DNA of 27,206 nucleotides, from positions 1-27,206 of the forward strand of contig CAXNAD020000148.1 of the NCBI GenBank assembly GCA_964200185.2, written 5' to 3'. This DNA comes from Choristocarpus tenellus KU-1152. Taxonomy: Eukaryota; Phaeophyceae. A model generated the notes under the pieces. The model was not told the origin of the DNA. It saw only the letters and a program-made list of their open reading frames with translations, and made no database searches. The position numbers and the translations under genes were made by a program. Positions 13,301 through 24,092 of this stretch are shown piece after piece. Positions within the stretch are counted from its first letter, which is position 1. Each line of letters starts with the position of its first letter.

Positions 13301-16109
13301 ATGAGATTCTCATCGCCACCTCACCAACATATGTCTGTACCCCTATCCCTTCCCCTTGAATACCCTCCAGCCAATGGATCCGGTAGCTTATCGCCTCGAA
13401 CCTCTTGTAGACAAGCGCCTCAGTGGGCTTCCACCTGCTAATGTTCCTCACAAGGGGGGTGACAGGATGCATGTAGTTGCACGCAAGATGAAGGGGGATT
13501 TGCTTGCTGCAGTCGACTCGGCCTCCTCGACTGTAGATGCTGGCTTGAAGAATATATCGAAAGGACTCTCTGTGATTGTGAGTATGATGCTGGGGTATTG
13601 GGTGGTGCTCAACAGTGTGGATTGTGTTGTATACTTGTTTTCTTTGTCAGACTAGTCACAAGTTGTTACTAACAGTCAATTGTGCCTATGCTGATGGTAA
13701 TATTACTTGATTCTGTAGCAGGAATTGATTTCGTCGATGCTAGAGATGGTTAATAGTATACTGGAATACTCAGCAATGATGCGGTTTTCGCATGAATTTT
13801 GTATAGTATTTGTTTTATCGTGGCACACAATTTGGTGTTCTGCTAGTCATGGCTGTACTGTCTAGCCACAACTAGTTTTTGAGAATTGGGGTTCACAGTG
13901 GTAGTAGAGTAGAAGTACATCTCTATATAATTTTCTTGTCTTTTAGTATTACTATATTACCTTAATATATCTGTTGCTGTATTTTCTTGAACTGAAGTGT
14001 CTCTGTTCTTTGTTATCCTAGGAGTTGTGAGCAATGCGGACTCTGGACTCTGTTGGTGTTGGTTGTGCTCATTGTGCGTGTTCTCCTGCATCTTCTTTTC
14101 TTGAGATGATACGTTAAAAAACAATTATGGGTATGTAAATGGAGTAGTTAATTTGTTTTCGATAAAACGATTATTCCCTCTTCGCAGTCCCTTAGATGCA
14201 CAATCTTCCACCTTTGTTAGGCTGCTTTTCTTAACCAGTCTAAGATGTAACAAGGGATTATGGTTTTTCCTTGTGCAGCTCGAGGTACCTTGACTCAATT
14301 GAGTTGATTGAATCTTTTTGAACCAATCAATAAAGCACTCATGAACTATACCGATTCGCCAAACAGCAAAAACTCTTTTTGACAGTTGACAGTGCTTGTG
14401 TACTGTGGGTAGAGTAGTTTGCAGCTGGGAGTTGAACCAATTTGTTGATTTAGCTGGGTTTTCCATTCCTGCCTGATTTGGACAATTGAGGGCTATGCTG
14501 TTGGTGACCTTCATGCTCTCTTTTAAGCCACATTCAACCATGTGGTGAAGCACTTCCCATGTTCATTGTCAAGTCAAACGGTACCGGTGCAAGTCCACAT
14601 TTCTTCTCTACAACTTGTCGTCCCTTCTGCCAAAAAGACGTGCCAACCTTTTTTCTTGTTGCTGGTCTGCAGGGGGCATTTTCTTCGTACCCAGCTGATA
14701 GGGCTAAGATTGAGAACGGCCCAGCCGAAGTCAAATTGCCACGAGATCAGGTGATCATACACAAACTCTACTATTCAGAGTATTGCACAACACAAATTAA
14801 TCTTCAGGCCAGGGACAGTCCATTATCTGACCCCCTTTTCTCAGTATCAAACTCAAGAGATGATGTAGTGGTACCAAATCCAAATTGCCAACCATATGAT
14901 CATTGGGGTAATATCTTTGATGCACAATATTTGTTCAGGACTGCAAGGCAGTGTGTGATAAAATCTACTGGTCTAATGCTGGATTTGTTGGTAGAGGAAG
15001 GAAACCTCACCTCTACTATATTGCCCCGAACATCTATTTCTGATTGCCCGGGTAGAGCTTGTACTGCATTCTCTGTTCTCCTGTGTCGCTGTCCTTCCAT
15101 GACTTGTGGTAAAGCCAAAATTTAGGAACTGCAAGAGGATCGAAAGCATCGAAAATGTGACTTCAAGGATTTTGTATTGGAGTTCGCATTGCTCTTCATA
15201 TCACATTCATTCCCCTCGATTTCAGAATTGCACTTGACCAAGGGCTATATGTTGATTTATGGTACGGAGTACCCTATACCTCTTGGGCAATCCTGAATGT
15301 GTTGCTTCGCACTTGGAAGTATGGCGTGGGCTGTTTCTTCTCATTTTATCTTCAGATAACCTTAGCTCTGAGGCATTAATGTGTGCATCTGTGGGCTCCT
15401 TGAGGGAAGATGTTGTCTGGGAAGGGGATGCTAGGGAATAGTAGGTGGTTTGAAATGGAGGTGAATTAGTTATGCAATGATTTTCAAAGGCAAGTTGCTT
15501 TATTTATTTCGATGCATAGGATTTGGTTTTTGTTATGTGTGATATGTGTGTCACATCTACTCTGTCCTGTTGAATTTTCTGACTCTGAAGTAGTTTTGAA
15601 CAAGGAAGTCGCCGATTAGCCAAAAATGTTTCAGATAAAACAGGTGTTATATTCAATGGAGTGCTTATTTCTTATGTTAACACTGGTTGATTCATAGGTC
15701 CTCATCCCAAACTGGCACCTAGTAATGTATTGAGAGTTACCTTTTCTAAGCTGCTGCAACGCAACCCTCAAAACACCCAAGTATTTATGCCCCCCACCCC
15801 TTATTTGTGCAGATTGCTGAAGCTGCAGCCTCTCTCAACGAACGTGTGGACTGGGCTCTTCAGGAGCATCCATTGGATGGTATACATCCTTACCCAGCAG
15901 CAATTTGGGCACATGGATCATATTTTGGTAACATCGACTTGTTGCTGTTTGTAGTCAAGCTGCTAGAAAAGGAAAAATCAAGCCTCCAGTTGAGTGGTGA
16001 CATCCCAGCAGAGCTACTAGAGGCGGCATTGAAAGAGAGTGGTAACCTCTCTACAATGCCAATGCTCACTCAAGGAGACATGGAGGGTATTATGGAAGGG
16101 AAGGGGTAG
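1317..16109 (+). CDS. DDHD-domain phospholipase A1 (PA-PLA1 / SGR2 / SEC23IP family), 14 exons
   Basis: This encodes an intracellular phospholipase A1 that hydrolyses phosphatidic acid and related phospholipids at ER, Golgi or vacuolar membranes. Exons: 1317-1346, 1878-2003, 3162-3293, 5155-5232, 5508-5593, 6728-6920, 7786-7986, 8595-8734, 9862-9952, 11864-11982, 12828-12954, 13371-13577, 14673-14750, 15813-16109. They sum to 1,905 bases (634 residues plus TAG) and every junction phase agrees. Residues 15-95 match the N-terminal family block, including RPLYWNEEMDIRPVRRGTYF. HGIGE lies at about 209-213. The lipase nucleophile elbow GHSLG is at 364-368, with Ser366 the predicted catalytic serine. 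GSPIG follows at 409-413 and FHPMDPVAYRLEPL at about 440. The C-terminal DDHD module supplies Asp549, His570 and Asp578. There is no signal peptide or transmembrane segment. Length is close to the shorter family members. The 5' end is the weak point: the frame of the first exon is open back to 1176, so the true start may lie upstream. The second exon could instead begin at 1829 in the same phase. The 13 introns run from 275 to 1,911 bases, and I see no nested gene in them. The sixth intron appears to be GC-AG. Confidence 0.9.
1725..1772. repeat. Three tandem copies of a 16-base repeat
   Basis: The unit GATCGCATCTGTGCAA occurs at 1725-1740, again with one change at 1741-1756, and with two changes at 1757-1772. 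It lies in the first intron of the phospholipase gene, about 105 bases before the second exon. If transcription really begins nearby, it could be a set of regulator binding sites. That is inference; a simple minisatellite expansion explains it equally well. Confidence 0.85.
4911..4922 (+). repeat. Short interstitial telomere-like repeat
   Basis: Two TTAGGG-type units inside the third intron of the phospholipase gene. On its own this would be unremarkable, but longer arrays of the same unit occur at three other places in the window. Confidence 0.6.
6921..7785 (+). other. Probable GC-AG intron in the phospholipase gene
   Basis: The exon ending HGIGERM (…CGCATG) is followed by GCAAGC, and the next exon begins after CTGCCAG with Trp-Ser-Lys-Gly. 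Joining them in phase 0 gives HGIGERMWSKGNN, which suits the family at this point. GCAAGC fits the usual GC-donor pattern. In-phase GT donors further downstream (for example before GTACAT at about 6933) would insert extra residues right after the conserved motif, so I prefer the GC donor. Confidence 0.6.
8116..8194 (+). repeat. 18-base direct repeat within an intron
   Basis: The sequence TTGGTTTTGACGTTTGTC occurs at 8116-8133 and, unchanged, at 8177-8194. Both copies lie in the seventh intron of the phospholipase gene. There are no flanking inverted ends or coding sequence, so it is most simply a small local duplication. Confidence 0.75.
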
Positions 16110-17492
16110 GAGGAAGTGGTGACTGGAGGAGGCAGGACATTAAGACCGATATGTTCTATTTTTTATCCTTTCGCAAGAGACCTGATAGTGCAGGGATTTG
16201 TGTGGACGTATATAGGGAGAGTAATGGAGACGTCGATTCTAGCTATCTTACATATTTATGTTCTATGTTTGTAGCTTATGTTCTACTTGTCGATCTGTGT
16301 TTCTTGCTCTCTTTGTAGACTTGAGCCTGGACTGAAAGCAGTTAGCTAAGGTGATTACTAACGCATGAGAAAAGGTGGTGCATTATTCTGATTTTCAATC
16401 TGATAAGTTGAACATGGTTCGCTGTAGATACCTTTGCTATCTATGCAGAAAAGAAAGCAAATGCTGTACCTGGGACTCCCTGCTCAGTCACACCAGTGCT
16501 TTCAGTGCGTTCAAGATATTCACCTCTTGCAAAGGATGCAATCATTTGGTTGGTGCTGTATTTGATTTTGCGTGTCGTTGATATCCATGCCCTTCCAGGA
16601 ATAAACAAGGGACTGATCATCTCCTTGCTTCGCTATAAGTGCCCTCATCCCAACCTAGGATGAGCAGACTCGTTTGCAATAATGGAAGATGTTTCACAAG
16701 AATACTATGTTGACTTGTATGTTGCACTAGCTCTTGTTGTGCTAGTGTTTCCTGCTTTGGGATGGCAATGGCTGGACTCCTCCAGCAGCGGCGTTTCACC
16801 TGTGTGTGTATGTGTGTATGTTTGGTGTGTTGTTGATGTTCAGGGTAATTCCAGAAACCAGACGTTTCTGCTCCAAGCCAATATTGACTTGTTGAGTGGT
16901 ATGGCAATGTTCTTAAACCTTGACATGTACACACTTATCCTCCTTTGCCTGCTCCTGTTCATGGTGGGAGTATTAAGATGCGGTCAAGGTCTCTAGATGA
17001 TACACTGCCTGTTCATGACCCTCCAGTCTCTTCTCATCGAATTGGTGTCAACAGATAATGCAACAATGTAATTGAATGCCAGTGCCTGATTTAGAAGCTT
17101 GAACAGTGGCAGCGTGAAATGTAGCACAGCTAGAAACTCATCAATCAACTTGGTTCTGGTTAGTATTGACCAACAATTTAGTTTGTCTTGAACTGAAAAG
17201 TAATGAAGGTAATTTAAGAAAGATGTTGAGATTCAAGGTCGTATAGTCAAAGGGCATCTTCTGGACCATTGTAAATACTCCCACAACTTACATTATATAT
17301 CCCAAGAGCATATCATGAAGGTTGTTTCTGAGCACATCAGTAATCAAAGGACAACAACATCAACGAGCAGAAACGCCACCCCTCATCCCTCTCCAACTTC
17401 AGCATGATATTCGTACCTTTCAACAGAAACAATATTAAAAAGGTTCACATGTATATTATCATCGCCCACTGAAGGACCATTACAACCGCTAC
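16110..17492. other. Convergent intergenic region
   Basis: This gap lies between the stop codon of the plus-strand phospholipase gene and the stop codon of the minus-strand RPP30 gene, so it should hold both 3' untranslated regions. An AATAAA hexamer on the plus strand at 16600-16605 is a possible polyadenylation signal. An open frame from an ATG at 16682 to 16996 (104 residues) has two hydrophobic stretches but includes a GTGTGTATGTGTGTATG-type simple repeat and matches nothing I recognise. I do not call it a gene. Confidence 0.5.
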
Positions 17493-20301
17493 TTAAAATG
17501 AGATAAATCCACTTCCTTGATCATCCTCCATCTCCCCACCCCTTGAATCATTGATTGCATCTCCTTCAGCACCCCCAACATTCAGAGTAGCATGTTCACC
17601 CTTGACTGGCATTGCTTCTGGAAGATAGAACTCCGCAGGCACTACAAGTGCAGGGTCCAAGCCCCCATGACGTACTGTTTCCACACCTCGATATCTGTCA
17701 TGGTGTGTGCATGGGAGGATAAAACATAAGTGGAAATGGTTGGTTGGGGGCAGGAATCGCAGTGAGTACTCAGGTCGTTTTGTAGGGAAAACGTCAGAAG
17801 ATACCAAATGATAGTAGTAGCAGTGTCTTCACTGTGTAACAAAGAATAGAAACTATACTTCACTTCTGTATTGCAATACCTCGCCGAAGCCCTATATCAA
17901 AAGCATTTCGTATAAATTCTTGGATAGGCCCATACTCCAAATCATTAGGGCAACTTGAGGTGTGGGAATATGGATATCGTAACCCTTTCCCTAAATTGGT
18001 CCTTGAAATAAAATAATTTGTTCAGGTAAGCAAATTTGAAAAGGAAACTTTCTGTAACTTTCTGGAAAAATCAAGAATCGCAAGCACCAGAGCTATTAGT
18101 AAAAGATAGCAAGCATAACAATTTCGAAGAAAAGAAATGGACTGTGACTGAGGAAATGGCACCTACCCTCCACCAGAAGCAAGCCACCATAAACCTCAGC
18201 AGCTCCTCGCCCCCCCCCACACCCCAGCCCTCACTACATTCACGCCCCTTCAACCTATTCAACGGCCTCACCCAACTACCCAATCTATTTCGTACTTGCG
18301 CTATTCATTCCGATTCGGGGGAAACAAACGTTCAGAGCAGTTCTTCCTTTAAAAACCTGCAAATATTTGTTGCTGTGCAAACTTAGTATCACTATCTGTG
18401 TTGTGAAAAACATCCCCTCTCTTGTCATAGTTGGTGATGTTACCCCCGTGAAAGCACAAAATTGCTCAGTATGAATATGACAAACACATAGTTTTAGCAG
18501 TAAGAATCACTAAACGTGTACAGTTACAAACATTTGCAATAGGAACACAAACCAGAACTATGACCTACCTGCCCCGCCTAGCTTCAGCCCTTTTCAGCAC
18601 TGCCAGCGCTGTCTCCCCCACAGCTCGGAGTGATTGCTCTTGGGTCAACCCCAGGAACTGCCCAAGGTTTGCCACATCTTTGGGGCTTCTACACGCCAAG
18701 GCTGACTCCGCCCCACTGATTTGTAAGTTAACAGGAGATCCAGTTCAAGGATGGGGAGAAGGAGGGGAGGGATTGTACTCCACTACTGTAGTAGGTGCAC
18801 TGACCGATACCCACACTCAACAATAGGAAAAATATTTAGCCAACGGCAACAAATAGACCAGTAGAAAATCCTTCCATTACATGCAGTCAATAGGGTCCAC
18901 TTGTCCTCCAATCTACCTCTATCTCCATGAAGTTATTGTGATATTTAATTAAATCTCGGCAATGTTTTTCTCTTGTGTAGGTTCCTAACATTGTAGTATT
19001 TTCAAAACCTCAGCCTTTTAACATTTCAAACATCCCAAGCTCCAAAAAACTGTGAAGGGGTAAAAATTCTATATCCACGCCCTTGCTTTACCAACTAAAC
19101 CCCACGCTTTCATATTTGAAGCACGCACAAATGCCAATGCCTACAGAAATTCTGCAACACAGTTTCTCTTCCAGCCAACTCCACAGTCGAAGTCATCAGA
19201 TCCTCTCTCCTATCAGCCCACCCTGTCCAAACGCAAGCATCCTGAAAATATGTTGAACATGTAACACTTTCCATCCCCTCTCCGTGACAACCAAGTGTTT
19301 TGGTACACCATTCTACTCCTCAAAATCAATTCTCAGTCCACGACTGAACCTCTCTCGCCCTAGAGAGCACCAGCTCCCTCAACGTATAATTGTACCTTGA
19401 CAAGATGATACCCCGCCCTCTAGAATAGCTCAACAGGGACTGTACATTGCCGATGGTGAACCTACAGGCAGCAGAGTCTTGGTTGCAACACAGCAATCCA
19501 AATACAGACAAGAGTAAAATAATTTGTCTTGTGTGTATGGATGTGCAATGAAAAGGTCATCTTTGCAATGAGATCATATCATACATCTAAGTAAAAGTGA
19601 TCAAAAGAAGAAGAATGACAAGTTAGGGTACATTGCAGTACGTTATTGGCTCCCCACAACAATAGTGGGAACATTTTGGTGCAAATGTTGTTCTGTGTGT
19701 CAAATCCTGTTGCCCCTCAAACCTTATACTTCACAAGTATTCATGTAGTTGGATTCACATGTCTTACTAACACAAAGACAGTAGTGGTATCATTTTCCAA
19801 TGTGCAGTCTCTGGGACGGCCAGCATGGAGTGGCAGTTTGCAAAGGACAGAATTGTCTTAATGTCCGAAGGTCATCATGATCCCAAATAGTGCATTAAAA
19901 CACTCCAGAGGATGTAGCATGTACTGCAATAACATAATGAGGAAAAATCAAAAACAGTACCAACAAGATATCATTCAGACACCTCTTCAATTGTGCAGTG
20001 TGAGATCAAATTGAAAAGAAGTACTGAACAAAGTATCCCCAACACAAAATAGACACCCTGTGTCCACAACAGAGAGTAGTTGAGGCACAACACATGTATG
20101 AAAAAAGAACAGGACCATTTATTTTTTTTCAAGGATATCATGTTGGCAGGACGTATTGTATATCCACAATTGGATGTGGGATCAGGCACAACTGAACAGG
20201 TGTCGTATGAAATCTTCAAAGGTGAAATCCTGTTCTCCTTGTGTTCTCCTCTGTAGGACATGAGCTGATTTGTGGATGAACGGAAGGATGAACGAGTAGA
20301 T

Positions 20302-20340
<39 letters not shown>

Positions 20341-23300
20341 TGTGTGTGTATGTATGTATGTATGTATGACTGGATGGGGTGGGCTGGAGGCTAGATGGAC
20401 GGATGGTTGGATGGTTGGATGGATGAACGTGTGCATGGACACAGAAAAAATCAAAATGTAGAGCTCTAAAGATCCAAATGTGCTCACTCTGAATAGCTTG
20501 ACTGTACGATATCTCAAAGACCACACCACGCCCCAATGCTGCATCTACCTGCCAATGAGCACAGGGTTCAAAAGTCGTTGTGAATAGTGGTGATGTCCGA
20601 AGTTTGGGCTTGATTCCAATCAACAAATTCTACAAGACTAAGGAGCTAATTCACGGGATCACACTGAGCTATAATATACGAATGTATTTGCATTTGTCAA
20701 CCAATCAAACATAGACTTACGGCACAACTGCAACAGAGTCTACACTAGCACTTTCCACTGCTCTTAAATAGTCCAGAGTATACATGATGCTTATCTTACT
20801 TGATCTAGAATATCATGGATGGCAAGAACCTCTAGCTCAGGAAAGCAATGTCCACGATTTAAACAGCTTTTCCAGGTCAGAGTCGTAGCATGCTTCAACC
20901 CATATATCATATCTCAGACATGTGAAGCAATGGTGTCTCTGCTATATCAAAGAAAAAGTAGGTAAGTGCACAACTATCGACATATACCATACACACCCAC
21001 ATATATATATGAATATATCGTATGTTTGCATCCCCCACCCAAGCACCCAAACTCTTCTCCTCAGCACTCTTACCAACGGCTTGTTCACATGAAAAGGGAG
21101 TCGCTCAGCCTGGGGAAAGCAGATTATATCGGCCTCTCCTTCCTGGCAAAGGTGCTCTAGTGTCTGCTGGCAGCATGGCTGAGCTGCTACTACGTCGTAC
21201 GAGAGCAGGGCGTCACTGCCAGGTGTCTTCAGATAATTGTGAACAAAAAAGTCGTATCTTAGGTGGGGAATGGCAGTGGGGCTAATGGCAAATGAGGTGT
21301 ACAGTGGTTAGGGTTAGGGTTAGGGTAGTAAGGTTAGAGTTAGGGTGATACCACAATAAATGGGGATAGAGGAACTTCGAGTTGGGGCTACACTCTGTGA
21401 CTATTAGATAGTGGCTTGATGGTATAGTGGTACAGCTAGCGGCATTTGGTCTAGGGTTTCCTTACAAGTAGATTCATTGTTAAGAGCGTGGTGTATGCAG
21501 AGTGAATGGTGGAGCGTAAACATATATATATATATTGGTGGAGCGTAAACATATATATATATATTGGTGGAGCGTAAACATATATATATATATTGGTGGA
21601 GCGTAAACATATATATATATATTGGTGGAGCGTAAACATATGTATATATATATATACTAGTGCATGCTAATGTTGTGACGTGATTGCGGTGTGCTGAGAT
21701 AGGCAGGAGTCCCCTTCGCAGAAGTGTGAATCAACAAGAGAAAGAAAGGAACCAGGAGATAATAAAACAAGATTGAGGAAGCTCGGACCTCTACCAATGC
21801 CCTGCTGTACAGCAGCATTAAATCTATTGCCGATGTGAGGCGTAGAATATAGTTTTGAATAGACAGTGGTTGGCATCGAAAGGATGTAGCGATCAGGTTG
21901 GGCTCAAGATAAAGGGGTACCTTTCAGAACGCTGGGAGAGAGGGGAACGAGAAGATCAGCACTTGGATGGAAGGAAGGATTTCACCAGGACAATCTCTGG
22001 CCATGAGAGGCTATTTCTCAAGTTAGGGAATAGCACAGTGGTGAGAATGTAAGTGCCATACCTGTTTGTTGCCAAGGAATCATTAAAGCTCTGCATGCAT
22101 TACTTCAAAGTTCACAAAGTAAATAGAGGTTTCAATATCAAGAAATATATGGGCCCCAAATGGACGCTCAATCCCCTCCCCCCCAGATACTTTGACCCTG
22201 GAGTGAGCATGAAGAGTGACTGGTTACTTTTTGATATAGAGACTGCAACACAACATTTGCCAAACCTTTGCATGCACGAATCACGAGGTGGGCAAAAACA
22301 AGCATTATAAAGAGGCCCTACCATACCAGATGAATTAATTTCGTGACACAGAACTGCATGGCAGCAGGTATGAACAATTACATGTAGTTGAAGCAACCTA
22401 TTGTCAAATGTTTCAACCGAAATACCCTGATTTTTCTTGCACTAATGGAAAATACAGTGGTGCCTTGGGTCACATCATGTCACCCAAAATGAAGTACACT
22501 GTTTGGATCAGTTGGAAAGCGCAGAATTTTGTACTGAAGATTGCGACGACTCCAGATCTCGCCATGAATAACCAATGAACAATAATCAACTATGTTCCAG
22601 ATAATGAAGATGGTGACATCACTTCAGAGGGGGTATTGGAGTGGGCGGGGGACAACGGACTAATACAAGGCAAAAAGAGAAGAATGACCAGCTCACCATC
22701 TGCTGTAGGTCGTTGAGACTCTCTAGGACAACCGTAAGCCTAGTCATCTGCATGAGGCTAAACGATGCACCCTTGCCTTTGCCCGAACCTTCGATCCTGG
22801 AGCCGCCTTCACTCGCCCTGAGTAGGGACGGGTTGCATCTCTTTCCGACAGCACATATACCCTGCACTGGCTCAAGCTCTACGGGATTCAATGTGCATCG
22901 CTTCAGAGGGGAAGGTGGTTATGGACAGAAGTGTGTCGGAGGGTGCTGCAGACAATCTACTATCTACCTTGAAGGGTTGGTACAACGGTCTTGTTGAAAT
23001 GGGTGAAAGCGAACTTTGCTCGTGGTGTGTTTGTGTGGGTGCGAGGTTCGTGAGTATTTGCTTATCATCAGCTGCTATGCCTATTTGAGTGTTATAATAA
23101 GCAGCTATGTGGGTGAATTTATTGCCCCAATCCAAGAGGACTCTACTTCATAGCACTGTGGTCTACCTGTGGTCTACCTGTGGTCCTAATCCCAATAATA
23201 AACTCAGCTAGATAAATGGTGGTTTCCAGGTAAATGTGAGAAAGTGCACACAAACCCTAGTCCTTCCCACGAAATCCCTCCCCCTAAGTCCTACTTTTCG

Positions 23301-23844
23301 TCTACTCGTGAGAGTTTAGTGTGCAAGCAGGGTCCATCGACTCACATGTTGCTTGCTAAGCCGTCCGTATACGATGTGGTTGAGTGCAACACAATCGTAC
23401 CCATCTGACATACCATGAATGGAGATTCGTAGTCACATGGGTAAGGGGAGAAGGGCATCCTGGTCAATGGTTCGGCCTATAAATCATGTCCAAATAGTTG
23501 TAGAGGACTCAACTCGAGAAAGGCTCACATCGTGCATCGGAGATTATTATCAGGAAGAGTCAGGCTCCGATGACAACGAAGATTGATCACCAAGTGCTTG
23601 CATCAAACGCAAAGAAACCCATGTCCTCAATTGAAATACAGCACTAACATCATTGAACAACAATGAGCCACTGTGTAAGCCTACTCCCATAAAAAATTGG
23701 CACTAAAATGTGTTTCAAGACAGCAGAGTAAACAAAAGTTGAGCTTCTGTGTTAGGGCTCACATTCAAACAGCTTGGTCAGTAGGGTTTGCCTATCCCGT
23801 TCGGCCAAGCTACGAAGGACTGGGACGTTGAGATCATAGTACAT
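17493..23844 (-). CDS. RPP30: Ribonuclease P/MRP protein subunit p30, 8 exons
   Basis: RPP30 is a TIM-barrel protein subunit of nuclear RNase P (5' maturation of tRNA) and RNase MRP (rRNA processing). Exons in coding order: 23844-23763, 23404-23346, 22861-22697, 20794-20721, 20637-20488, 19477-19396, 18715-18569, 17694-17493. The protein opens with MYYDLNVP, then YGYDCVALNHIVYGRL (about 28-43), MTRLTVVLE (about 87-95), VDSVAVVP (about 120-127), GRGVVFEISYSQAIQ (about 162-176), RFTIGN and GRGIILSSGAES (about 197-208), and the signature CRSPKDVANLGQFLGL (about 212-227). All are hallmark blocks of the family in order. The tail is acidic and ends SGFISF-TAA. Total length is about 319 residues against 268 in human. 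Phases match at every junction. The exception is inside exon 5: its two halves lie in different frames around an AAAA run at 20570-20573, so the sum is one base too long. The fourth intron is only 83 bases; the third is 1,902 bases and packed with repeats. The acceptors of exons 3 and 4 are the least certain. Confidence 0.92.
20302..20430. repeat. Compound microsatellite (TG)n-(TATG)n-(GGAT)n
   Basis: An almost pure TG run of about 35 bases is followed by a second TG run, about five GTAT units, and imperfect GGAT/GGTTGGAT units. It lies in the fifth intron of RPP30, starting about 60 bases downstream of the exon 5 donor. The transcribed strand gives CA repeats. CA-rich intronic repeats near a donor can affect splicing in animals through hnRNP L; whether that holds here is unknown. 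Confidence 0.95.
20549..20637 (-). other. RPP30: Frame conflict in RPP30 exon 5
   Basis: Coming from exon 4 (phase 2), the frame reads LVEFVDWNQAQTSDITTIHN then Asp-Phe and hits a TGA. The second half of the exon, clearly RPP30, reads EPCAHWQVDAALGRG in the next frame. Dropping one T from the TTTT run (20573-20570) restores one frame, with a length between the DI strand and the RG motif close to that of human RPP30. A splicing alternative removes 76 bases (20624-20549, GTTGAT…GGCAG). It also keeps frame (294 residues) but deletes the conserved middle of the domain. Confidence 0.7.
21308..21345 (+). repeat. Interstitial TTAGGG array
   Basis: Three perfect TTAGGG units followed by degenerate copies (TAGTAAGG, TTAGAG, TTAGGG). 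It lies inside the third intron of RPP30, with coding sequence on both sides, so it is not a chromosome end. Confidence 0.9.
21508..21655. repeat. 29-base minisatellite, five copies
   Basis: The unit is a GGTGGAGCGTAAAC core followed by an AT dinucleotide run. Cores start at 21508, 21537, 21566, 21595 and 21624, exactly 29 bases apart; the last copy has TGTAT within the AT run and a longer AT tail. It lies in the third intron of RPP30. The near-perfect copies indicate recent expansion. It is open in some minus-strand frames because the unit has no stop there, but it is not a gene. Confidence 0.95.
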
Positions 23845-24092
23845 CTTCCCCCCTCCAAATAGTTCTGGAACCTTTTGAGTTCTACCACTGGACCTCTTCC
23901 CTGGTGCAATGTGGGTATCTCAGACAACAAAACATTATCAACAATTGTCCAATACAAATCGTCACCTCAACACCATTTGAATTTCATGCTGTTACCGGCT
24001 CCAGTTCAAACAACGGTCTCCTTCAAAAGCTACACATCCCTACTCTTGTGTATCAACAACCTAATGATCACGTCTATCGACGTCTCAGCAGT
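23845..24092. promoter_or_regulatory. Divergent promoter interval between RPP30 and minD
   Basis: Only 248 bases separate the RPP30 start codon (minus strand) from the proposed minD start codon (plus strand). Both 5' untranslated regions and both promoters must fit here unless the minD start lies elsewhere. I see no clear TATA box. Bidirectional promoter function is inferred from gene orientation alone. Confidence 0.5.

Noticed and set aside
16682-16996. Plus-strand 104-residue hydrophobic open frame
   Set aside because: It contains simple-sequence DNA (VCVCVYVW), lies in a 3' intergenic gap, and has no recognisable family or supporting splice signals.
20182-20626. Long minus-strand open frames rich in HTHTHT
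   Set aside because: They are produced by the TG/CA microsatellite. Only the 20488-20637 part is a real exon, of RPP30.
20801-20890. Minus-strand stretch reading RGHCFPELEVLAIHDILDQ before a GTAAGA donor
   Set aside because: It overlaps the acceptor region of RPP30 exon 4 and would leave an intron of only a few dozen bases. It is not needed for a full-length protein.
21411-21490. tRNA-like segment containing ATGGTATAGTGGTACAGC, similar to an A box
   Set aside because: No B-box (GGTTCGAATCC-like) at the right distance and no cloverleaf that I can fold by eye. At most a decayed tRNA-derived fragment.
22968-23013. Possible extra RPP30 exon reading FAFTHFNKTVVPTLQ with a GTAGAT donor
   Set aside because: The GY..VALNH block it might mimic is already supplied by 23346-23404. 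Exon 2 joins directly to exon 3 in phase, and adding it would overlengthen the linker.
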